The notes below the pieces were generated by a model. The model did not search any database and was not told where the DNA came from. It was given only the letters and a program-made list of their open reading frames with translations. A DNA stretch of 64,000 bases from assembly GCA_016271365.2 (NCBI GenBank), contig CM057453.1, forward strand, positions 1,089,087,001 to 1,089,151,000, given 5' to 3'. This stretch comes from Neoceratodus forsteri (taxonomy: Eukaryota > Chordata > Ceratodontiformes > Ceratodontidae). Position numbers and translations under genes: made by a program. Positions 47,611 through 58,484 of the stretch are shown piece by piece (position 1 is the stretch's first letter; every line of letters begins with the position of its first letter).

Positions 47611-47744
47611 GCATGGCAAGCGTCCCGTGTCATCGATTTAAAAAAAGCCTGTAAATTAAAAGCGGTCCCACACAGTCTCCTGGCCCCCTCCCACAACCGC
47701 ACCCACCCATTCGCACCCTGCCTCCCGCCCCCACCCATACTTAC

Positions 47745-47814
47745 CTCCAGACCTCGGCGCAACGATCTTCAGTGGACCGGGAACACATCTGCAGTCTTCA
47801 AAGCCGACCGCGAG
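47745..47814 (-). other. Exon-like cassette (copy C)
   Basis: Exactly 70 bp on minus. The acceptor is GGCATTTCCTCAG (AG at 47816-47815), the donor GGAG/GTAAGTATG (GT at 47744-47743), and a downstream acceptor TTTTAATTTACAG ends near 47642. Core words GGCTTTGAAGACTGCAGA and GTGTTCCCGGTC are shared with copy A. The 70-bp length is the same as in copy A. Confidence 0.6.
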
Positions 47815-47869
47815 CTGAGGAAATGCCGGTAAGCTGTATAATGGGATAGATAGGCGTTTTTCAACTTTG

Positions 47870-49560
47870 TTGCATATCTCAGGCATTTTTTGGAATTTTT
47901 GCACCAAATTTTCAATATGGGGTTTTTGGGACCCCTTCTCATGAATGCTGTCACTGTCATGGCGTTATTCGGGCCCGAAGGGTGATTTCACAGTCACTGC
48001 GCGAAATCACCTTTCGGGACTGATTAACGAAATGACACTGCCAGTGTTCATAAGGTGGACTCTCAAGCCTATTTTGAAAATTTGGTGTAAAATCAAAAGC
48101 ATTTGTTTTACAAGCGTGTGTTGTGCAGTTCCTATGCCTTTCGCAAGTTCGCGAATTTTCAATATTTTCACCCAGATTTTCAACATTGCCATTTTACCAC
48201 ACCTTCTTATGAGTAGTATGGCTGTCATTTTCACATCTCTCCCAAAATGTTTTCCATACATATAGCGCACAATGCGCAGTCGATTGTCTTGAAATCAATG
48301 TATGGGACAAATTAAGAAAATCACAGTGACACTGCTCATGAGCAGAGGTCTTAAAATGGCTATGTTGAAAATTTGGTGAAAAAATTCTAAAATGACTGTT
48401 TCTGACGTCGTTCGCGCGTTCACGCACACTTTCGATGCGTTTAATAATTTTCAATATTTCCACTCCAGATTTTCAACATTGCCGTTTTACCATACCTTCT
48501 TATGAGTAGTACAACTGTCATTTTCATCTCACACCGAGATGTTTCCCGCCCATATGGCGCTCAATGGGCATGTCAATGTCTTGAAATCAATGTATGGGAC
48601 AAATTAAGAAAATCACAGTGACACTGTTCATGAGCAGAGGTCTTAAAATGGCTATGTTGAAATTTGGTGAAAAAATTCTTAAAAATGGCTGTTTTATGAG
48701 CTTGTGCTGCGCCAGTTCCTATGCATGCTGTAAAGGTTGCAATTTAATATTTTCACTCCAGATTTTCAACATTGCCATTTATTACACTTCCTTATGAACA
48801 GTACAGCTGCCATTTTCATATGCTGCCCAAAATGTGTTTTAGCACATGTAGCGCAATGGTGCTGTTGGTGTCAGCAATGTTTGGGACAGATTAAGAAAAT
48901 CACAGTTACACTGTTCATGAGCAGAGGTCTTAAAATGGCTATGTTGAAAATTTGGTGACAAAAGTCCATAAGATGACTGTGTTATAAGTGAGCATTAGCG
49001 GTTCCATGCACCCTCGTAAGTTCATGACTTTGTAATATTTTAAGTCAGATTTTCACCAGTGGCATTTTCCACACTTCCTTATTTACAGTACAGCTGTCAT
49101 TTTTCACAACATGGCGGAAGTGTGTTTTCACACTTTCAAGCAGAGATGCGTGGTCGCTGTGAAATCATTGTTCGGGACAAATAAAGAAAATCACAGTGAC
49201 AGTGTTCATGATCGAGGCACCAAAATGCTGAGTTTGACAATCTGCTGTAAAAATCCCCAACCTAATTATAATGCAGGTTGCTGTTTGCACAGTTTCTATG
49301 TACGCTCATTGACTTCACCATTTTTTTAAATATTTTACTGCAGATTTGCAACATTGCCATTTTTCCCCTCCCCATGAACAGTACAGCTGTCATTTTTACG
49401 TCCTGTTGGAATGTTTTGCACCTGTGGTGCTAAATGCCATAGTCGCTGTGCATAAGCAGCTTTCGGCTAACAAACTGATATTCCCCCTGTTCATGAGGTG
49501 GGGTCACAAAACAAACATGTTGAACATTTGGAGTGAAAATACCAATGAATGCCTGAGGTA
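47870..49560. repeat. Tandem array of six palindromic units (copy C)
   Basis: Left arms start near 47880, 48163, 48443, 48743, 49030 and 49330, a period of about 280-300 bp. In the first unit an arm of about 105 bp pairs with its reverse complement at roughly 80 percent by eye. Its centre pairs GGTGATTTC with GAAATCACC across 13 nt (47981-48011). Right arms share TCATGAGCAGAGGTCTTAAA and ATGTTGAAAATTTGGTG. Confidence 0.88.
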
Positions 49561-50023
49561 TTAGGGTTTCCAACCATAACGTCCAACCCTGTAGAGAATG
49601 ACAGGCATCAGGGGTGTGACTTGGGATTCTTGCCTGTAATGCTCATACCATTCCACACTCTGCAGCCAGTGAGAGGCATCGAGGTACGCCTTGGACTCTT
49701 CGGCCCCAAAGTTCACTCCATTCTCCTATATTGCACCCATCTCACCATATTTCCTAATGGAATAGGTTGTGCATAAGGGCCAAAGACCCCAAGGAACACC
49801 GTGACACTTGTCAGTGTCTGCAGGGTGGGGTGTGGTGAAATGGCGTGGCCGTTATGCCTGACGACCCAAAGGCACACCCCAATGCCTGTCACTCTCTGCA
49901 GGGTGATGGTGGGGTTGGCTTCAGTTCAATACTTCACTGCCATTCCTATTACGCAGCTCTGTAACTTCTACACTACCACTGCCAATGCCAGCAAGCAAAC
50001 ATTCGGCATTGACAAATGCTTGT

Positions 50024-50535
50024 TTTATCTCTTTTTTGAAAATGTTCTTGTTTTCCCAATCCATTTCTTTGAGACTGATTTTTATAATAGGGATTCCTCA
50101 CTTTCTGAGAAGAGATCTTTTAGGGGGAAGTTATGAAAGAAACCTCCAAGCTCTTCCCTTCTGTGTCATTCATTGCTTGCTTTGCTGTAAGGTCTCATAT
50201 TTATTTACCACTCGAGTAGGTTCTGTCCTTGGTGCTTTACTTCTGGGTTGTCTACTCCTCTGAAGTGTTCTCACCATACAGCACATTCCATCCACTTTAA
50301 GGGGCTGTGGAGGGGGCATATGAAGGGAACTTTTAGATGGAGGACCTGTACCTCCTTGTTTCAGGATTTGTTCTCCAAATTAGGGACAGATTGGCAGTGA
50401 AGTACAGAATTATGGGCAGGACTCACATTCTGGGTCACATTCTGATCTTTCTTGGGTGGGTAGCCACCTTTTCTAGTATCACTTTACCTGGCTAGTGAGC
50501 CTAAAACTTCCTCTATGTGAGGATTTACCACACAA
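50024..50535. other. No recognised feature
   Basis: Nothing identified. Confidence 0.4.
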
Positions 50536-50930
50536 TAGAAACATAGAAACATAGAATTTGACGGCAGATAAGGACCGCTTGGCCCACCCAGTCTGCCCAT
50601 TTCCCTACCTGATGGATAAGCTGCAGATCCTAGTTAACCAGCAGCCTACTTCTTCCTACCCCCCAACCCCTAGAATTGCCTTATGACTGTCCCATGCATG
50701 CTTGAATTCCACCACTGTTTTTGACTCCACAATCTCCTCCGGAAGGCCGTTCATGCATCACAACCCTCTCTGTGAAAAAATGCTTTCCTTAAATTACCTC
50801 TGAGCCGCGCCCCTTCTATCTTCAAATTGTGCCCCCTTGTTCTTGCACACCTCTTTTTTTGAAAGATGCTACCCTCTTGGACTTTGTTGATTCCCTTGAG
50901 GTACTTGAAAGTTTCTATCATGTAGGGGTT
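50536..50930 (-). pseudogene. LINE C-terminus and 3' UTR
   Basis: Closely similar to the fragment at 3978-4480. On minus it reads into a degraded FKYLKGI and FFTERV-like C-terminus and ends in GTCAAATTCTATGTTTCTAT. Single-base losses break the frame. Confidence 0.8.
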
Positions 50931-51589
50931 TCAGGAGTTTGGCACTTTGACAGAAATCTCCTGCGCTTTTGCTGCCCCTTGCTTCTGGACATGTCCCACA
51001 AGATTCTCCTCACCTTACCCATCGTCCCAAGTATGTGATGCCCTGGGCACTGCTATACAGGTGCCCCTATTTTCCACACAAATTGCACTGAAAAAGATTC
51101 ACGTACTGGTACTTGAATGGCCATATTCAAGACACAGCCCACAATGGAGTTTGTCACTATCATTGCTTAAATATATCCTTAAACCACATTTGTGGCATGA
51201 CTTCAGCTGGTCCTGAAAAAAAGCATAACCCTCCTCTCATCCTAATACAAAGCTGCTCTGCAAGTGCATTAATCAGAGTTGTGTGTGAAGTTGGAAAAAT
51301 TAGAAAATTTTCCACATTATGCAAAGTTAATCCACCTGCACAGTACCAGTTCACAGTATAGGGATAAATTTGTGAATAATGAATTTAGAAACTTGGTTGG
51401 CAAAGTGGAGCCCTTAGGTGATGTTTGCAAGGTACCATGGGACTGGAGTTCGAATGATACTGAAATGTGTTATATGCCAAGAGGAGCTGTCTTCAAGCAG
51501 TCTTCTGAAGACAAGAGAAGGAGAGAAGATTGTCCCTGCTTGTCTGTAAAAAAAAAAAAAAAACATTTTAAAAGCGATCTGAAAACAGG
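50931..51589. other. No recognised feature
   Basis: No domain recognised. An A-run at 51548-51563 precedes the Harbinger end. Confidence 0.4.
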
Positions 51590-52559
51590 GGCCCGGATAT
51601 TCAGAAATGCACCAGAGCCCAGCACAAGTCCAGCGCAGCGCAAATCCGATGTGCACAGGCACAACAGGAGTGATATTCAGACACTGCGAATGCCATAGTG
51701 CACCAGTGCAACCTGGCTGAATATGGCACAGTTGTGCAATGGCGCAATTGGCAATGCACCATGGCACAAGGAATGGTGCGCCATGGTGCAAGAAGAGGTG
51801 AGCCACGGTGCAAACACACACACATACAGTTGCACCACAGCAGCAGAGCAGGGTGGGGGCACAGCACAGAGAGGTGACCCACGAACGGAACCAGGGAGGC
51901 ACAGTGACAGGCCACTGGAGGCCACCACCAGCAGGGCACAGCAGGGTGTGAACAGGCACCCACACCCCCACCCCCGAGCACAACAGTGGCACCATAGTGA
52001 GGCAACAGGAGAAGCCAATGGCCAACTGAGAGCCACCAAGGGGGCCCCTGCAGGCCACATGCTGTGCCCCCCAACACAGCCAGACTAGAGCAGGACACAC
52101 CCAGGACCATGCAGTCATGCACACACACCCACAACACACCACTGACAGGCCACTCATGGGCACCCCCATGACACACCCACTGACCTGGGGGGGGACACCG
52201 CCACAGTGGGACACACCACAGCACACAGCAGGGACCCACAGAAGCACAACAGGCACCCGACACATGCACAGCAGATGGAGAGGCACTGGGCCACTGCAGC
52301 ATGGAGCTGCATGCCACCTGCTAAGCAGACACTGACACAGGCAGGTAGGTCATAACAATGTATTAAGGAACAGAACAGCCTACTATGTACAAATCAATGG
52401 GGGAGGGAAGGTGTAGGACTGAGAGGGATAGGGACAGGGAATAGGGACTGTACAGTGGGAAGGGGACTGGTGGGGGAGGAACAGCAGGGGACACAGGGGT
52501 CAGTAGGGTGTCCATCAGCGGCCGCCATGCCATGCTGCCCCATGTCGTCCATGGCATCC

Positions 52560-53880
52560 ACTATCAAACACCCACCAGTGTATCTGGATCACTGCCTCCA
52601 TCGTAGTAGACATGATTAAAATTATCTGCTGCAACAGCCGGCAATACAGGGGCATCCTCCTCCACCTCTGGATACCTAGGAGAAGGGACAGGACAGGCCA
52701 TCAGTGCAGTGTCCCACAGAACCATGCCATACCACTGCATGCATAGGGCAGTGGGAACACACCCCCAGAAGGCCTGCACTGGCCACCCGCAGGAGGATGG
52801 ACCTATGTCTGCCAGAACTGTGGACCACCACTACAGTACACAACGGTGGCTCCTGCCACATAGTAGCCACATGACTGCACATTGCCAGTCACATGGCACA
52901 CTACCCATGCAGCATCACAGCACCGACAGTGGTGGCCGGGTGAACACCCACCCCACCAGCAGTTGGATCATGTATACAATGGATGCGCCACAGAGGTGGG
53001 CACCAAGGACAGTGCCACACACCCAGCTCCCATGGCACACAGCACAGGCAGCCATGGCTGGACCCATGCCCCCACCAACCACTAATAGATGTCTGGAGGC
53101 CCATGCCAGTGCCTACCTGCTCTCCTTGGCCCCACAGGTTCTGGGGCCACTCTGGCGACACCCCCGGGTCCTGCAGCCACCTGCTACCCTGCTGCAGCGG
53201 CCGCCGCAGCTCTCCACCAATCTTCAGGGCCTGGACATAGAACAAGGATAGGAACACATCAGTACACAGCCACTGGAATGGCTCCCCTGGCACAGTGTGG
53301 TCCCCTGCCTGGTGCAGTCCGCACAGCGACAGGGCAATGTAAGTGGTGGTAGGTGATGCATCCCCATAATGCACATGATGACAGCCCACAACCCTGCAGG
53401 ACACACCAGGCTGCCCACAGTACACCACAGTACAGCACCAGGGCACACATGCATACTGGGCCTACTCACCTGGCTGTGGCACATGCCCATGCCTGACGCA
53501 TACCTCCAGGTGTTGGAGGCAACCTGGATCCCTCTGCAGGAGATTCCCATACTGGTGCTGACACTGTTCACCGGTCCTGGCCACCCCAGTAAGCTACACT
53601 TGTGCAGTAGCAGTTCCATCCCACACAGTGACACAGGGCTGCTGTAATGGGACCTAGCCATACAGCTGGGGTGTGTGGGCCTAGATGCAGGCCATGAGGT
53701 TGGCCAGCTCCATGTGCATCCAGTTGCTTGCATGGGTTGCCCTCCATTGTGCCAAAACCCTGCTGTGAGTCATGGTGCAAAATGGTGCCCATAGCTGCAT
53801 GTGGCAACAGCATGCGCCAGATGCGTAGGCCGAGGGAATATGCGCTGTGCCTGCCAATCGTGCAATGGTGTGAATGCATT
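52560..53880 (-). other. Possible spliced gene of unknown function inside the Harbinger element
   Basis: Three candidate exons on minus have good splice signals. One (about 53572-53471) ends in CAG/GTGAGTAGG. The second (53236-53113) is preceded by TTGTTCTATGTCCAG and followed by GCAG/GTAGGCAC; in one frame it reads ALKIGGELRRPLQQG and LQDPGVSPEWPQNLWGQGEQ. The third follows TGTCCCTTCTCCTAG near 52678, reads YPEVEEDAPVLPAVAADNF and HVYYDGGSDPDTLVGV, then stops near 52566. Frame continuity between exons is not proved and I recognise no domain. Confidence 0.35.
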
Positions 53881-53963
53881 GCATGGGCGTGGCTGGGTGG
53901 GGCAGGGCTATGTGTGTGGTTCAGTCAGGGTCAGAGGTCACTGCAGGGGTCAGAGCATGCTGC

Positions 53964-54048
53964 GTGCACAGTGTGCTGACTGTGCAATAGCAGCCATGGC
54001 ACACACACTGCGCCATGACTGCTATTGCGCAGACGGCACACTGTGCAC
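53964..54048. promoter_or_regulatory. Long hairpin between the Harbinger genes
   Basis: Two 37-bp arms (53964-54000 and 54012-54048) pair at 33 of 37 positions around an 11-nt loop. The hairpin lies about 400 bp upstream of the Myb-like gene, whose likely TATA-like CATAAAAG sits near 54295. It may be a transposase or Myb binding region or a nested MITE; this is inference. Confidence 0.55.
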
Positions 54049-54459
54049 AATAGGTAGTGGTGCACCACACGGAGCATGTGAACAGTGCCACTGCGCACTG
54101 CACATGCATGCAAAATGAGCCACAGCATGCTCCAGCACATCCAACTAACTTGCTCCAGAGCACTCTCAATGCGCATGACACAAATACGCGATATTCAGCT
54201 GCCACATGCTAATGAGCTCATCAACCAATGCATGGTGCAATGGGGGGTTAGCATATCATTACTGTTGCACAACAGCACATTTGCATACGATGCGCCATAA
54301 AAGCACCACGGAACGGAACAGGCCATGGACCATTGCATCCTTCTGAGGTAAGTTGACATGCTGCAGGAGCACACTGAGCATGGAGGGCACAGCATGGGGG
54401 AAGGCACTGGGAGCTGCAGCCACTGACACACTGTGCTGTCCATTACCACATGAAGCTAC

Positions 54460-56077
54460 ATGTCAGAATCTGAGGAGGTTGGGGAGCATGGGCCTGCCCA
54501 CAAGTGCAGGCCCAACTTCACGAAAGCAGAGACAGATGGCCTGTTCGAGGCCTACCTTGACAGGGAGCCACTCCTGAGTGATGCCATGGGCACATCACAG
54601 GCCAGGGCAGGGGCCTGGGTGGAGGTGGCCGACTGCATCAACCAGCAGGGCAGCCACCAGCAGTTGGTGCAGGAGTGCCGCAAGAAGGGGGGCACTTACA
54701 GGAGATGGGTTAAAGAGAAAGTGTCAGCCATTCGTGCAGCCTGGACTGCCACCAGAGGGGGCCTGATGATGTGCCACAGCTCATGGCACAAGAGGAGCTG
54801 GTGGCTGCCACCTTGCACTGCAGCACCGTGGAGGGTGTGCCTGGTGGTGGATTCCAGACAGGTGGCAGCCCATCCCTACATGGTATGTATGGCGGCACCA
54901 TACAGCATGTTGTGGCATGATGGGAGGGCAAATGTGCCACTGCTTCATTGACTCACCTTTTTTGTCTTCCAGCACTGGCACGCCTGCATGCAGAGGATGG
55001 GGTGCTGGCAGCAGCCGTGGAGGCAGGTCCAGCCCCGGACAACCAGCCGTCCACCTCCATAAGTATGCAAGGGCCTGGGAGGCTGCAGCACACCACTACT
55101 GTCCAGCCGGGTGTCCTTGGCATGGTGTCGGACAAGGCCCTGGATATAATCCTACAGGATGCCAGACATGGTGTCCTGTGCATGGAGACACAGGTCAGGG
55201 TGGGGTCCGACACTGATGACGGCCTCACCCTAAGCCTGGGCAGCATGGGCGATGTTGTAGGGGAGACACCCATACCAGGCATGGGTGGCGTGCCCAGCGG
55301 CCTGTCGGTGGGGGACCAACTGCCTGCCACCACTGCAGGTGCCATCGTGTGCACTGTTACAGTGGTGCCATGCAGTGGTGGTGGTGCAGCCACACAGGTG
55401 CTGGGAATGGGTCATCAGATGGAGGGACAGTGGCAGCAGGCTGCTGCTGCTGCTACAGGGCAGCCAGACGCAGGATCCACCACCGGGGCTCCAGGTAGGG
55501 ACACACCCCAAGAGGACCCCACTGTGCAGCATCCACCCGAGAGGGGGTGGCTGTGCAGTGTGGCTGGTCAACACTGGGGGGTCGGTGTGCTGCCCAGATT
55601 CCCCAGGATGCCGACCAAACAACTGAGCACACCCGTTTGCTCCAGGCCTCCATTAAGCAACAGGTGCAGATTGCCGCTGGACTGAATGTACTGTGCACAG
55701 AGGTGCACCACCTGGCTGAGCAGCACAAGAGGGGCATTGCGCAACTCCTGGCAGGAATGCAGCACATGTAGGAGGCCTTGACGTCCTCCATGAATCACAT
55801 TGCACACAGCATGCAGGAGACCACAACTGTATCCATGGATCGCATTGCACAGACGATCTCGGATGGCTTTGTGCTGCTGGCTGCCACAGAGCATGGCCAG
55901 CCACCGCGGACCCCACACAGTACATCATCCACCCCATGTTCCCAGCATCGGGCGACACCAACACTGTCGATGCCGGTCTCTGCTGATGGTATCCCAGGCA
56001 TGCCTGGGGCGGGTCTGTTTGGGCACCTACGCACCCCTGTGAGGACCCGTTTATGGTCCTATGGGTCAACCCCTTGA
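54460..56077 (+). pseudogene. Myb/SANT-like DNA-binding protein of PIF/Harbinger
   Basis: In Harbinger elements this partner protein binds the transposon ends and helps the transposase enter the nucleus. Exon 1 starts MSESEEVGEHG and has a SANT-like trihelix: RPNFTKAETDGLFEAYLDRE, AWVEVADCINQQG, VQECRKKGGTYRRWVKEKV. One Trp is missing where the family has KKW (here KKGG). A frame change near 54765 leads to PDDVPQLMAQEELVAAT and a donor at CATG/GTATGT (about 54880). Exon 2 starts after TTTTTTGTCTTCCAG (54972) and exon 3 after a CCCAG near 55598. Exon 3 holds a coiled-coil-like LLQASIKQQVQIAAGLNVLC, then an in-frame TAG after AGMQHM. Inactive. Confidence 0.85.
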
Positions 56078-56639
56078 GGGCCATTGCAAACACCCCCTGT
56101 CATTGGTGAGCAGCCCATGGCTGCCGATCATCCCCAGCCCAGCTGCCCCATGGCCGTGGTGGTCACGGATCCGTGCGGTGGCCCTGATGTGCGGCCCACC
56201 CAGTCCCCAGTCAGCTGCTGCTGCCTGGTGCATGCACAGGTGGTGTGTGCATGTGCATACCACAGGTGTGGCGCCTGTGTGTCACACCACATGCCACCTG
56301 TGTGTGTGCTTGCCTGGTCACTGGCTCATGTGGCATGGGCATGACGAGGGCTGTTCTGCACTGGATGCATCTGTGCACTGTTGCTATGCATCTGATCCTC
56401 GCCATGTGCCAATGTCTTTGGATTTTGTGTGTGTGTGTGTGCACATGTGTTGCTGTGTGCTCCTGTGTATGGTGGTGTGCCACCATCCCCTGTGACCCTG
56501 CACCATGCCTCTGTGTGTGTGTGTATCCCCATTGCCATGCTCGCCCCTACCTGTACGCTGTACCTGTGTGTGTGGCTCTTGCATGTGTTTAGCGCCAAAT
56601 ACCTTGGTGCACCATAGTGCTCCTGTGTGATGGTGTTGC

Positions 56640-57770
56640 AGTCTTGTCAGGCCTGTCTCATCAGCCTTGGATCCCTCTGCCCGGGGTGGAGCTGTTCACA
56701 CCCTCCAGCACATTGCCTCCATCATCCCCACTACTATCGCCCTCATCAGCCTCAACAGCTATTCCACAGTAAATGGCCATGTTATGCAGTATGCAGCAGG
56801 CCAGGAATAGGCCACAGGCTTTCTAGGGGCTGCACTGTAGGGCTCTGCCAGACCTGCCTAGGCAACGGAAGCATGCCTTCAGCATTCCAAATACACACTG
56901 TATGATGTTCCACATGCTGGCGTGTGCCTTGTTGTAGCGTTCTTCAGCTGGGGATGGTGGGCACCGGTAGGGAGTGATCAGCCAGGGCCTCAATGGGTAG
57001 GTGCTGTCACCTGAGTGGATAGGGACATGGTTAGCTGTCTGACTGCCCTTGCTGTGCCCCTTGCCTGCCCAGGCACCCCCACCTGCTTGCCCTCCCTGTC
57101 TGCCCCTGTTCCATGGCCTGCCCTGCCCATCACCCCTTGTCCATCTGATACTCGCCCACTAGGTAGCCTGTGGAGATGTCCCCATGTTCGAATCTGTGGC
57201 ACAGCGCAGAGCTGTGCCAGATGAATGCATCATGTGTGCTTCCAGGGTGTGTGGCAAAGATATTTGTGATGTGCCCCATGGCATCGCACACCACCTGGCA
57301 GTTGTTGCTCAGGATCCCCTTCTGGTTGATGTAAGCTAAGCCCTCGGGGCCAGGTGGCATGCAGATTCCCACATGGGTGCAGTCAATGGCCCCAAGCACG
57401 GCAGGCATACTTGCTACCCTGTGGAAATCCTGTATGGCTGCTGTATGCTCCGCCTGTGTGCTGTGGAAATGGATGTATTCTGAAGCATGTGGCAGCAGAG
57501 CATTGAGGAACTGTGTGAGGAGGCATGACTGACTGGGTTATGCCTGTGGTGTCCCCTGTTGGTCTCTGGAAGGGGCCCATGGTGAGCAGGCACATGACTG
57601 CTGTGGCTTTCATCTCCACTGACATTGCATGACTCCGTCTAGTGGGTGCTTGCATCTCCTCACTGCACAGCTTGCAAAGCTGCCTCAAAATTGCCCTTTT
57701 CAGGCAGTACCGGCCCACTATCTCCGTGTCAGTGAAGTTCTCAAATGTGGTGCAGGCTTGATACCACCTG
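56640..57770 (-). pseudogene. PIF/Harbinger DDE transposase (HARBI1-like), two exons
   Basis: It catalyses cut-and-paste transposition. Exon 1 on minus reads FTDTEIVGRYCLKRAILRQL, SHAMSVEMKATAVMCLL and GPFQRPTGDTTGI, then a frame change near 57530. It continues with VLGAIDCTHVGICMPPG (first catalytic Asp), NNCQVVCDAMGHITNIFATH and GSTHDAFIWHSSAL (second Asp). A donor GCGA/GTATCA (about 57155) and acceptor TCCACTCAG (57011) would join it to exon 2: GDSTYPLRPWLITPYRCPP, AEERYNKAH, VFGMLKACFRCLG, ACCILHNMA. The third catalytic Glu is Gln (CAG, 56900-56898) and a TAG interrupts at 56825-56823. Confidence 0.92.
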
Positions 57771-58029
57771 TGTCAGGCATATGACTGACGGGCCCTTCCT
57801 TGGCCATGTCGCTGTCCCACCTGCTCCCTCACACCCCCCTCATTACAGCCTCCATCGTGTATGGTGCACTGTCCATGGCCCCTGTTGTCTCATCACCCCC
57901 TGGGCAGTTGGCTGCGGATGGGTGTGTGACACCCTGGTGCACTGCCTGGCACTGTGCCTGATGCTCCCACTCACTCCCACTGCCCCTTCTCCCTGTCCAG
58001 TGCTACCTATGTCACACTCCCTCTCTGGC

Positions 58030-58119
58030 TGCCTCTGTCTGTCTCTCTCTGTCCTTCTTTCCTTCCTTTATACTTCTTTCTTTTTCTTTCCTTCTTTCTT
58101 TCTTTCTTTGGTTCGGCTG

Positions 58120-58154
<35 letters not shown>

Positions 58155-58180
58155 CTTGCACTCTCTCTCTCCCCTTCCCT
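58030..58180 (+). repeat. CT/CTTT microsatellite
   Basis: Runs of TTTC, TTTCTTTC and a long CT stretch within the right subterminal part of the Harbinger element. Confidence 0.9.
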
Positions 58181-58484
58181 CTCTTGCCTGGCACAAGTGC
58201 TGTCCATGTGTTTGTGCCTGGTTTTTATAGGCTCAAGTCTGCTCGGCGCATCTTGGATTTGCTCCCCACATGCGCCATGGTTCCACAGTTCAATATCGCA
58301 CTGTGCTGGATATGCATGGGCACGCCCCCTGCGGTTGCGCCTGCATTCATTATCATTGTGCTTTGGTGCACTGGTACTTGCACTGCACATTGGCTCCCAC
58401 TGAATATAGCTCCATGGCGCAGTTCCATACTTGCATGGGTGCAGCTCAGTTGCGCCATGCGCAACTGCTTTGAATATCCGGGCC

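Larger units (their letters stand above)
47018..50023 (+). mobile_element. Composite repeat, copy C (most complete)
   Basis: It begins CATTTTTATGTTTGCTTGC, immediately followed by a hairpin CTTGCACGCATGTGCAAG. An inverted match of ATGTTTGCTTGC..GCAT lies near the right end (ATGCCAGCAAGCAAACAT, 49986-50003), followed by GCATTGACAAATGCTTGT. Between them are an AC microsatellite, a GC-rich minisatellite (47341-47610), the exon-like cassette on minus (47745-47814), six palindromic units (47870-49560) and a right domain with CTGCAGGGTG words (49560-49990). Inverted ends suggest a DNA transposon. No coding region recognised. Confidence 0.78.
51590..58484 (+). mobile_element. PIF/Harbinger DNA transposon, 6.9 kb
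   Basis: Inverted ends GGCCCGGATATTCA (51590-51603) and TGAATATCCGGGCC (58471-58484) bound a block with subterminal GCGCCATG/CATGGCGC words on both sides. Inside are the two genes that define the superfamily: a Myb/SANT-like gene on plus (54460-56077) and a DDE transposase on minus (57770-56640). A possible third gene lies on minus at 52560-53880. The usual 3-bp target duplication was not resolved. Both genes carry inactivating changes. The size is at the upper end for vertebrate Harbingers. Confidence 0.9.

Noticed and set aside
47239..47832. Several 95-130 residue frames around the GC-rich repeats of copy C
   Set aside because: Frames on both strands are open over the same tandem repeats and none is kept in copies A or B.
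51414..52286. A 290-residue open frame on minus near the Harbinger left end
   Set aside because: It runs from outside the transposon end into its repetitive GC/CA-rich subterminal region, has biased Cys/Val/Trp composition and no domain; best read as a by-product of composition.
53964..54048. CRISPR-like or tRNA structure
   Set aside because: A single inverted repeat without spaced direct repeats or tRNA boxes.
55230..55791. Open frames on minus opposite the Myb-like gene
   Set aside because: They are antisense to exons of the Myb-like gene and have no domain.
58007..58390. Charged RERERERE-type open frame on minus
   Set aside because: It is the translation of a CT microsatellite.
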